Source: UBA6244 sp963676875 (lineage in GTDB: Bacteria > Bacteroidota > Bacteroidia > Bacteroidales > F082). Taken from it: a DNA stretch of 64,000 nt. Within the stretch, counting starts at the first letter, position 1. Each line of letters begins with the position of its first letter. A program made the position numbers and the translations under genes. The stretch covers positions 2,480,001-2,544,000 of the forward strand of contig OY781436.1 in NCBI GenBank assembly GCA_963676875.1, given 5' to 3'. Below, piece after piece: positions 43,474-51,422 of this stretch. Under the pieces are notes generated by a model that worked only from the letters and a program-made list of their open reading frames with translations, searched no databases and was not told where the DNA came from.

Positions 43474-45951
43474 TTACAACTCCTCAAACCGGATGGTAGC
43501 TTTAACCATCCTCAACTCGTCGTATGAATATTCTTCGCCCAGAATATCGCGGGCTTCACCCAAACCGATGGGTCCACATTCATTGAACAATTCTTCGATG
43601 GTGGCGATTTTCTCTGGCGTTACAAATTCTTCCAGACTAATTTCACCTGTTGAAATATATTTGGCTAAATGTCCCATGATGGTGGAGATGGCGTACCCTC
43701 TCTCTGCAGCTATTTCGTCTGCTTTCATGCCTGATTCCCACAGCTTGAAAGTGATTTCATGACTGGGTATTTTTACTGGTTTTTCTTCTTCCGGTTCATC
43801 ATCTTGTTGTTGAATTTCCGGCAATTTGTCTTCGGGCAAATCTTCCAGCAATAGGTTGAGGATTTCTTCGCCAAACTGGGCAATCTTCTTTTTCCCAAAG
43901 CCCTTAACCTTTTTCAACTGACTTAGGCTGGTGGGCATCACATTGGATAATTCGATCATGGTTTTTACAGGAAGCACCATGTAAACAGCCACATTGATTT
44001 CATCGGCCTTATGGTTTCTCCAATTTTTAAGTTTTTGATAGACTTCGGGGCGTTCCGATTCGGTGGCAATGGCGGTACTTGTCGATTTTTTGGACTTTTT
44101 TGTCTCAACAGAAGTAATGGCAGCTTTGGCTCGGGCTGCCAAATAGTCTTTCATCACAAATCCTTTGGTACAAGCTTCCAAACATTGCTTTTTATAGGAT
44201 GACTCCTCCAGCAGTTTGGCCACCTGATCCGAAACACTCTTTTTAACGGCTTTGTTGTCAATGTCCAAGTCAAGGTTGTCCAGCAGACTGATCACTTTTG
44301 ACTGCAAAATCCCCGAAAAATAGTCTACTCCTTTTTTAATGCGTTCCTGCATGGGCGCGTTGTTTTCGGCATCTCCGGCTCCGGCATGCAATCTTCTCAA
44401 TTGTTGCTGAAAGGTGGACGATACTTCCCAGATGCTTTTGTTCAGTTCTTCGTACATCACTTTCATGGCTGCCGATATGCCTTCCCTGATGGCACTTTGG
44501 TTTTCTCGCATGATTTTGAGGAGTGTCCGCATGCCTATTTTAAGTTCCTCAAACTGAAACAAATCCAGAAGCAGTTGTTCCTGAAAGGCATGTTTTTGTG
44601 TTTCGAGCAGATTTTTGTCGGGTGGATTGTTTTCGATGTCGTTGGAAAAACTGTCCACCGAGTTGTCTGTTTTGATGCTTCCTCCCGCGATGGGTGTGCT
44701 CAACACCATGCCCTCCAGGGTTTTGCATCGGCTCAGTGCCACATAAACTTGTCCGTGTGCAAAGGCGGCTTCGGCATCGATGATGGCTTTTTCGAAGGTA
44801 AGTCCCTGACTTTTGTGGATGGTGATGGCCCAAGCGGTTTTTAAGGGGATTTGGGTGAAAGTGCCCTCAATGCGTTCGTCTATTTCCTTGGTTTGGTCGT
44901 TGAGGGTATATTTAATGTTGTTCCATTCCAGGGGCGAAACGCTGATATCATCCGCATCCCCTTCACAGCGCACCACAACGGTATCCTCTTCAATATCAAC
45001 TACCTGTCCTATTTTCCCGTTGAAGTATTCCTTGGCCGGCGATGGGTCGTTTTTTACAAACATCACCTGGGCACCGATTTTTAGTTCGAGGGTGGCATCG
45101 GTGGGATAAATATATTCGGGAAAGTGGCCTATTACCGTGGCTTTAAACTTGTGTGTTTTGCCCTTGAGCTCCAACAGCCTTTGGTCGTTGATGGCCCGGG
45201 CTTTGTTGTTGTGGGTGGTCAGTGTAATGTATCCGTCGGTTTCTTTAAAATCAGGCAGATAGCGTTTATTGAGCTCATCGATGGTGGTTGGAGAAAGCTG
45301 GTTTTGACGTACCTGGTTGAGTAATCCAATGAAATGCTCGTCGCTTTGGCGAAAAACATGGGTTAATTCGATGCCCACGAATTTGGTTTGAAGGAGTGCA
45401 TTGCTGTCGAAAAAGTAGGGTGTTTGGTAGTATTTGTGCAACATGGCCCATTCGTCGTCTTTTACCACCGGAGATAGTTGTCTTAGATCACCTATCATGA
45501 GCAATTGCACACCACCAAAGGGTTCTTTCGACCTTCTGAATCTTCGAAGGGTGGCATCGATACCGTCCAACATATCCGATCGCACCATGCTGATTTCGTC
45601 AATTACCAGCAAATCGAGACTGCGGATAATGTTGATTTTCTGACGACTAAACTTGTGGGCAGAACCTCCTGCACCCGGGTTCTTGTCGTCGCCGCCTTGT
45701 GCCGATTGATATCCCGGAATATAAGGACCAAAGGGCAATTGAAAAAAGGAGTGAATGGTGACTCCTCCGGCATTGATGGCCGCTACCCCGGTTGGTGCCA
45801 CCACCACCATTCGTTTGAGCGATTGGGTTCGGATGTGATGGAGAAAGGTTGTTTTACCTGTTCCTGCTTTTCCCGTAAGGAAAATATTTTTGCCCGTATA
45901 TTCAACAAAATCGAAGGCCAGTTGCAGTTGTGGTGTGTTCTGAAAATTCAT
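43474..45951 (-). CDS. PIF1-like helicase with HRDC-like and HTH C-termini
   Basis: 825 residues from MNFQNTPQLQ; the upstream 13 codons look non-coding. Motif I is IFLTGKAGTGKTTFLHHI (about 19-36), then Walker B VIDEISMVRSDM, a late UvrD_C2-type motif AWAITIHKSQGLTFEKAIID and SRCKTLEGMV, as in PIF1/RecD2 enzymes. The C-terminal part has an HRDC/HhH-like region (PTSLSQLKKVKGFGKKKIAQF, about 690-720) and a RecQ-type HTH (ITFKLWESGMKADEIAAERGYAISTIMGHLAKYI). DNA helicase for replication or repair. Stand-alone. Confidence 0.9.
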   Translation of the reverse strand: MNFQNTPQLQLAFDFVEYTGKNIFLTGKAGTGKTTFLHHIRTQSLKRMVVVAPTGVAAINAGGVTIHSFFQLPFGPYIPGYQSAQGGDDKNPGAGGSAHKFSRQKINIIRSLDLLVIDEISMVRSDMLDGIDATLRRFRRSKEPFGGVQLLMIGDLRQLSPVVKDDEWAMLHKYYQTPYFFDSNALLQTKFVGIELTHVFRQSDEHFIGLLNQVRQNQLSPTTIDELNKRYLPDFKETDGYITLTTHNNKARAINDQRLLELKGKTHKFKATVIGHFPEYIYPTDATLELKIGAQVMFVKNDPSPAKEYFNGKIGQVVDIEEDTVVVRCEGDADDISVSPLEWNNIKYTLNDQTKEIDERIEGTFTQIPLKTAWAITIHKSQGLTFEKAIIDAEAAFAHGQVYVALSRCKTLEGMVLSTPIAGGSIKTDNSVDSFSNDIENNPPDKNLLETQKHAFQEQLLLDLFQFEELKIGMRTLLKIMRENQSAIREGISAAMKVMYEELNKSIWEVSSTFQQQLRRLHAGAGDAENNAPMQERIKKGVDYFSGILQSKVISLLDNLDLDIDNKAVKKSVSDQVAKLLEESSYKKQCLEACTKGFVMKDYLAARAKAAITSVETKKSKKSTSTAIATESERPEVYQKLKNWRNHKADEINVAVYMVLPVKTMIELSNVMPTSLSQLKKVKGFGKKKIAQFGEEILNLLLEDLPEDKLPEIQQQDDEPEEEKPVKIPSHEITFKLWESGMKADEIAAERGYAISTIMGHLAKYISTGEISLEEFVTPEKIATIEELFNECGPIGLGEARDILGEEYSYDELRMVKATIRFEEL

Positions 45952-46005
45952 ATAGCAGGTAGTTTTTTGGTCAGTAAAGATAAAAAACATGATGAAATAG
46001 CGCCC

Positions 46006-46998
46006 TCATATCACTAGAAGATTACATCCGCGGATATCGCTGTTGTCGAAACGCCCCAGTATTTCAAAGCTTCCGCCCGTATGAATTTTACCCAAATCTT
46101 GCGTTTCGATGAAGGAACAGGAGTAAATATTTGCCAGATCAATCACGTTGATCCCCCCACTTTTCCCGTTTTCCAACAACGAAAATGGGTCGTTGGTATC
46201 GCGAATCAGGATTTTCATCCATGAAGGGGTTTGGAAAATTCCGTCTCCTTTGGAATAGGCTTGCGACAACAATTCGGTCATGCCGTATTCCGAAAAAACC
46301 TGCTGAATGCCGAAACCATTTTTTAACTGTTGATGCAATTCTTCCCGCACCATCTCCTTGCGTTTTCCTTTCATTCCTCCGGTTTCCATCACCATTAAGC
46401 CGGGAAAATCCATTGAATATTGCTCGGCCATATCGAGTAGAGCATAGGTAACACCAAGCAGAATGGTGGGCACATCCTCTTTTTTCAAACGAAAAAGTAA
46501 CTCCGACAGTTGTTGGTAATTGTGAAGAAAGAATCCGCTGTCGGGTTGATTGCTTTCGCGAATGAGTTCGTGCGCCATGAGTACCAACGACGAGCCTTCA
46601 CGTTCCAGATAGGAAGGAAGCAATGCCAATATGTTGTATTGTTCTATGTGTCCGAAAAACTGTTCAAATCCATTCAAAAAACTCCTTTTATATAGATCCA
46701 GGGATTTCACCTGATGGCTACTGGTGTTTGTTCCGGTGGTGCCGCTGGAAGTAAAAATGGCCTCAGGTTCAAAATTTCCCGCAACTACCTTATGGGTTTT
46801 AAAAAAGCTGATGGGCAAAAACGGAATTTCTGTGTAATGAGTGATGGCTTCGGGATTTTTACCCAAATAATCCACAAATAGCCGGTAAACGGTATTGTTT
46901 TTGTATTGAAATCGAAATATATCGAGGCACAACGCGTTAAAACTTTGTTCGTCCTGACGGCGAAAAATTTGATCTGTTATGGATTCAATTTGCGACAT
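46006..46998 (-). CDS. LuxE-like acyl-protein synthetase
   Basis: 330 residues from MSQIESITDQIF. The ANL-type nucleotide-binding loop FTSSGTTGTNTSSHQV is at about 90-105, PISFFK precedes it, and VMETGGMKGKRKEM, FSEYGMTELLSQAY and TGGSFEILGRFDNSDIRGCN follow the LuxE/acyl-protein synthetase pattern. LuxE activates fatty acid as acyl-AMP and holds it as an acyl-Cys. No LuxC, LuxD or carrier protein is adjacent, so its partner is unclear. Divergent from the lipoprotein at 47077, about 80 bp. Confidence 0.85.
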   Translation of the reverse strand: MSQIESITDQIFRRQDEQSFNALCLDIFRFQYKNNTVYRLFVDYLGKNPEAITHYTEIPFLPISFFKTHKVVAGNFEPEAIFTSSGTTGTNTSSHQVKSLDLYKRSFLNGFEQFFGHIEQYNILALLPSYLEREGSSLVLMAHELIRESNQPDSGFFLHNYQQLSELLFRLKKEDVPTILLGVTYALLDMAEQYSMDFPGLMVMETGGMKGKRKEMVREELHQQLKNGFGIQQVFSEYGMTELLSQAYSKGDGIFQTPSWMKILIRDTNDPFSLLENGKSGGINVIDLANIYSCSFIETQDLGKIHTGGSFEILGRFDNSDIRGCNLLVI

Positions 46999-47076
46999 GT
47001 AGATGCTATCCGGTTTAAATCTTGGCCAAACGGGTAAAATTGCGGCCAAAATTGTACTTTTACTGCTTCATTTCAA

Positions 47077-47625
47077 ATGATGATGAAACTGCTGACAAAA
47101 ATACTATTTCTTCTACTGCTAAGCCTGATGGTTTTTTGGGGCTGTCGTAAGTTTGAAGAGTTTCCCAATGTTCCGGCACTTACCAATGGCAAGTTTGTGG
47201 TGTTGATGAATCCAAACACAGGCATTACCGAACGCGGTGTGCTGGTATTCGACTATACAGATGGCGATGGAGATTTGGGACTGAGTACACGCGACACCAT
47301 GCCGCCATACGATTCCAAAAGCCCATATTATTACAATTTGATTATCAAATACTTTGAAAAACAACAGGGCGTTTTTGTGGAAGTCCCCTTGCTTTCGTGG
47401 AATGCGGACTCGGCACGATTCGACACCCTTACATTCAATTCACGTTTTCCAATACTTACTCCTGAGAGTGGCAACCAGGCTATCAAAGGTACTTTTGAAG
47501 ACACCTTATTTATCTACAATCCCCTTTCCGACTACGACACCATCAAATTTGAAGCATTTATTTACGATCGGGCACTCAATCCAAGCAATGTGGTCAGTAC
47601 GGGAGAAATAGTGCGAGTGCAGTAG
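47077..47625 (+). CDS. Hypothetical Bacteroidetes lipoprotein
   Basis: 182 residues. The lipoprotein signal (FLLLLSLMVFWGCRKF) is followed by VPALTNGKFVVLMN and VLVFDYTDGDGDLGLSTRDTMPPYD, a DGDGDxG motif seen in a group of uncharacterised Bacteroidetes lipoproteins. The DGDGD segment could bind calcium, which is inference. Next gene on the strand is far away. Confidence 0.75.
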   Translation: MMMKLLTKILFLLLLSLMVFWGCRKFEEFPNVPALTNGKFVVLMNPNTGITERGVLVFDYTDGDGDLGLSTRDTMPPYDSKSPYYYNLIIKYFEKQQGVFVEVPLLSWNADSARFDTLTFNSRFPILTPESGNQAIKGTFEDTLFIYNPLSDYDTIKFEAFIYDRALNPSNVVSTGEIVRVQ

Positions 47626-48771
47626 TTTGAGGGTTCAGAGGTTCAGAAGATCAATGGATCAAAATGGAGTTCAAAATTCAAGCGCGAACGCTTGAAGCGT
47701 TCGGGGACAAGGCAAAAGTTAAAAGTTTAATGGTAAAAGTCAAAGTCAACAGCCCTTTTTCACTACTGGGACCTGGAGGACACGGAGAAGGTGTGAAAGG
47801 GTGAAGCGTTGAAGGTGTGAGTGGTTGACGGAGCGATCCAACAGCCAAAATCAAAATCCACTAGCCAAAAGCCTTCCCCTATCAGCCTGTTTATACCCAA
47901 ATCCTGAAAATCCTGTGCAGATAGTAGTGACGAAGTGAGCCATTGCCAATCGAATTTCTTCGTGCTTTTCTCTGCCTTCTCTGTTGCCTATAGCTATCGG
48001 GATTGCGGTGCATTTTGTTCACCTAGGAGGTGCTGAGGACGCTGATGGACAAAAGTTTAAACGATCAATGGGGTCTCCATAATTTTGTTCAAAGGCATAT
48101 TTTGCAGAGATGTTGTTAACCATTATCGAAATGTTTTCGAGTTGAAACGCTTGTGTCCTTTGATGTGAAGAAAAAAGAAATCTGATGGTTTGAAATACTG
48201 AGGATAGGGGATCGGTGCTCAACTGGCAAACGGACATATCCGAGAGCAAAAATGAAAAACCACGGGAGGATAGGTTAATATGGAAAAGCCAGGGGCAGAC
48301 CCGAAGGTCTTATCAAACACACAAATTATCCATTCAAACTTATTCGCTTTACCAACTTTGCAGGTTAAATTTTCCCTCCGTAGTTATTCATTCGTGATGC
48401 TAATATGCGAACTTTAAGGGGATAGACACCATTTTGGGCGTTTCAATAGCGTTGCCGATTTTTCAGATGGGTCGTATTTGCGTTACGTATGAACGTATTA
48501 ATCTGATAAGCAAGTATATAGAATAGGTTAATAACCGAAGCAATTTATAAGATTGTAGCAATAATATTGCAAAAAAACCATTAGTTTGAATAAAAAAAGG
48601 TCATTTTACCTCAAAATCTATGATTTCTGGGTGTCCTGTGCAGGTGGCTTTTTGTCATTTGGATGCTATGCTCAACAGAAAAGTTGTCAATATTTGAAAT
48701 TATAAGGTGAATTGAACCCGGAATCTTTGGATGCGAGCCCACAGGCAAAAACAAATGCAAAAGATGCATTT
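47626..48771. other. 1.1 kb region without a convincing gene
   Basis: It begins with TTCAGAGG-type repeats (47626-47665) and a 9 bp hairpin (CGAACGCTT/AAGCGTTCG, 47685-47703). Then comes low-complexity text with many AAAAGTNAAA units (47714-47750). Short frames exist on both strands (for example around 48019-48397), but none has protein-like composition or a start context. Probably decayed intergenic DNA. Confidence 0.55.
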
Positions 48772-48887
48772 ATACCAACTATAAATTGAAGTTAGCACTA
48801 CGCTGTTTATGTATAATGCCGATATAGAATTGAAGAGGTTTCAGGAGCGAAGCGAACTTAAAGCTCATTTCAATTCATAATCGGTAT
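48772..48887 (+). repeat. MITE-like interspersed repeat R1, copy E
   Basis: A full 116 bp copy close to consensus (ATACCAACTATAAATTGAA ... TTCAATTCATAATCGGTAT), followed 15 bp later by R2 copy 2. Confidence 0.92.
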
Positions 48888-48902
48888 TACATAGTGCCTG
48901 CA

Positions 48903-48982
48903 AAGAAAACTCATATAATATATGTCTCTTGCAAAAAAAAACGTCAAATCGAGCATAACAAAGTATTTGGCGTTTTCTTGCT
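48903..48982 (+). repeat. Second interspersed repeat R2, copy 2
   Basis: About 80 bp, ends AAGAAAAC ... GTTTTCTT, internal stem AACGTCAAAT/ATTTGGCGTT. Matches 8136-8214 at both ends and in the stem, while the middle differs. It lies 18 bp beyond the ygeW stop. Confidence 0.75.
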
Positions 48983-49000
48983 GAGACTACTTAAGGTTTG

Positions 49001-50200
49001 TCAGATAGTTCGGGGCAGAACCGACCTTTGCTTACTCCTCGTCAATAGCTGATCCAGGGTCTGCCCGGGATGTTCAAATTTGTTGGCAAACATCATGGCG
49101 GCAATAATGTAGGGCTTAAATCCGGCTTCTACGTAAGTGGGGATGCGGTAACGCTCAAAAACTTCTGCCGATACTTCGCCGGCTTTGCACGAAACATCGG
49201 TGATGTCGGCGGGCAGGCAGTGCATGTACAAGGCGTCCTGATTTTTGGTTACTTTCATCTTGTCTTCATTGTACTCCCAATCCACATGGTTTGCGTTGTT
49301 GGCCAGACAGGTTTTCTCCAAATCGGCCAGCCCTTGTTTGTCGGCATTTTTCAACAATTCAGTGCGCTGTTGCATGATGTGAAAGGGTGCCCAGCTTTTG
49401 GGATAAACGATGTCGGCATCTTGCATGGCATCCTTCATGTTGTTGTTGACAGAAAAACTGCCCCCGCTCTTTTGGGCATTTTGACGGGCAATGTCCACGA
49501 TTTCCGGAATGAGCTCATAGCCCTCGGGGTGCGCCAGTTCCACGTTCATGCCAAAGCGGGTCATCAGGGCAATAATACCCTGAGGTACCGACAGCGGTTT
49601 TCCATAACTGGGTGAATAGGCCCAGCTCATCACCAGCTTTTTGCCCCGCAGGTTTTCCAACGAACCAAAATGTTGTTGCAAGTGGAGCAGGTCGGCCATG
49701 GACTGTGTGGGATGGTCTTGATCGCATTGCAGGTTGATGATTCCGGGACGGGTGGGCAAAACACCCCGGGCAAAACCGTCATCAAGGGCTTCACCTACTT
49801 CTTGCATGTATTTATGGCCCTCACCCAGAAACATGTCGTCGCGAATGCCAATAAAATCAGACAAAAACGAAATCATGTTGGCGGTTTCGCGAACAGTTTC
49901 GCCATGGGCTATCTGCGATTTGGTTTCGTCCATGTCCTGAACCGCCAACCCGAGCAAATTGGCTGCCGAAGCGTACGAAAAACGGGTGCGTGTGCTGTTG
50001 TCGCGAAAAATGCTCACGGCCAACCCCGAGTCGTAAACGCGTGGTGAAATGTTGGCTTCACGCATCTTTTTTAAGGTGAGTGCAATGTGCAAAATGGCCT
50101 TTAATTCGTCATCGGATTTTTCCCAGGTGAGAAGGAAATCTTTAGCAAAAAGTTTGGTGTTGAAGGTGTTGAGCTGATCAATAATATTTTTTATCTCCAT
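49001..50200 (-). CDS. ygeW: Knotted carbamoyltransferase YgeW
   Basis: 399 residues, the size of YgeW. Carbamoyl-phosphate loop DNSTRTRFSYASAANLLG (about 70-87), IINLQCDQDHPTQSMADLLHLQQ (about 155-177) and MHCLPADITDVSC (about 332-344). The family is related to aspartate/ornithine transcarbamoylases but lacks the usual second-substrate motif, and its native substrate is tied to purine breakdown in anaerobes. Last gene of the XDH-YgeY-YgeW minus-strand set, 9 bp after ygeY. Confidence 0.92.
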   Translation of the reverse strand: MEIKNIIDQLNTFNTKLFAKDFLLTWEKSDDELKAILHIALTLKKMREANISPRVYDSGLAVSIFRDNSTRTRFSYASAANLLGLAVQDMDETKSQIAHGETVRETANMISFLSDFIGIRDDMFLGEGHKYMQEVGEALDDGFARGVLPTRPGIINLQCDQDHPTQSMADLLHLQQHFGSLENLRGKKLVMSWAYSPSYGKPLSVPQGIIALMTRFGMNVELAHPEGYELIPEIVDIARQNAQKSGGSFSVNNNMKDAMQDADIVYPKSWAPFHIMQQRTELLKNADKQGLADLEKTCLANNANHVDWEYNEDKMKVTKNQDALYMHCLPADITDVSCKAGEVSAEVFERYRIPTYVEAGFKPYIIAAMMFANKFEHPGQTLDQLLTRSKQRSVLPRTI

Positions 50201-50209
50201 GATTTGAGG

Positions 50210-51412
50210 TTATTCGTTGTTAGAAAATTCGTGTGCAAAGGCAGCATAGAAAGCGGTTGCCGTGACCAAATCGCTGATGGCCACCTTTTCGTTGGGCGCG
50301 TGAGCCAGTACTTCGTTGCCGGGTCCAAACCCAATGGTGGGGATGCCATAAACCCCGTTGATGGTGACGCCATTGGTCGAAAAAGTCCATTTGTCCACCA
50401 AAGGTTTCTTGTGATACAGTTTTTCGTATGCATGTACTCCTGTTACGACAATGGGATGATCTTCAGGAATTTTCCAGGTAGGATAGTATTTTTCCATGCC
50501 GTATGGAAGTCCGGTGTACGCGGTTTCAAGGTAGTCGAGCACCTCAACCTGAGCATTCATCCCTTCGATAAGGGCTTCAATTTCCTTGACGGCCGACTCT
50601 TTGGTTTCGCCCCAGGTAAGCCTGCGATCGAGGTGAAGACGGGCAAAATCGGCCACAGCACAAAGCGAAGGACTGCCCGAAACAAACTCGGAAATGGTTA
50701 CACTGCCTTTTCCAAGGAAAGGATCGTCGGTCAGCCTTTGGTTCAGTTTTTCTATCTCCAAAGCGACTTTGCTGGCCATATAAATGGCGTTTTTTCCGCG
50801 TTCGGGAGCTGATCCATGGCTACTTATCCCGTAAAAACTCACATGCATTTCCATGCGTCCGCGATGTCCGCGGTAGATGTTGAGGTTGGTGGGTTCGGTG
50901 CTGATCACCATGTGGGGTCGGATACCATCTTCTTCGATAATGTATTTCCAGCACAAACCATCGCAATCTTCTTCCATGACCGATCCCACAAAATAGATGG
51001 TAAGGTTTTTTGCCAGACCAAGCTCTTTCAGGATTTTGCCGGAGGTAACAAAAGCTGCCGGACCGCCTTCCTGATCTACCGTGCCGCGGCCATGCACATA
51101 CCCATCTTTTATTTCACCGCCAAGGGGATCGAAATCCCAATTGTTCATGTTCCCCATGTCAACGGTGTCCATGTGGCCATCAAGGGCCAATATCTTTTTT
51201 CCGTTGCCAATGCGGCCAATCACATTGCCCAGTCCATCGATGTTTACCTCATCGAATCCGGCTTCCTCCATTTGGCGTTTCAGCTCCAGTTGCACCTCTT
51301 TTTCCTGTGCGCTCAACGATTTTATTTGAACCAACCTGCTCAGGTTGTTTGCTGTATAGCCGGCATATTGTTCAGCCAATTGCTGAATTTGTTGAAAAAT
51401 ATCTTGTGACAT
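50210..51412 (-). CDS. ygeY: YgeY-family M20 hydrolase
   Basis: 400 residues. M20 metal sites: LALDGHMDTVDMG (about 75-87), GRGTVDQEGGPAAFV (about 107-121, metal Asp), GSVMEEDCDGLCW (catalytic Glu pair near 155), the dimerisation domain with YGISSHGSAPERGKNA, and a C-terminal GFGPGNEVLAHAPNEKV. YgeY is linked to selenium-dependent purine catabolism. It sits between XDH and ygeW with 9-10 bp gaps, so one operon. Confidence 0.93.
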   Translation of the reverse strand: MSQDIFQQIQQLAEQYAGYTANNLSRLVQIKSLSAQEKEVQLELKRQMEEAGFDEVNIDGLGNVIGRIGNGKKILALDGHMDTVDMGNMNNWDFDPLGGEIKDGYVHGRGTVDQEGGPAAFVTSGKILKELGLAKNLTIYFVGSVMEEDCDGLCWKYIIEEDGIRPHMVISTEPTNLNIYRGHRGRMEMHVSFYGISSHGSAPERGKNAIYMASKVALEIEKLNQRLTDDPFLGKGSVTISEFVSGSPSLCAVADFARLHLDRRLTWGETKESAVKEIEALIEGMNAQVEVLDYLETAYTGLPYGMEKYYPTWKIPEDHPIVVTGVHAYEKLYHKKPLVDKWTFSTNGVTINGVYGIPTIGFGPGNEVLAHAPNEKVAISDLVTATAFYAAFAHEFSNNE

Positions 51413-51422
51413 ATCAATGAAA

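Noticed and set aside
48019..48397. Short frames on both strands in the 47.6-49 kb gap
   Set aside because: No start context, low-complexity composition, no family resemblance.
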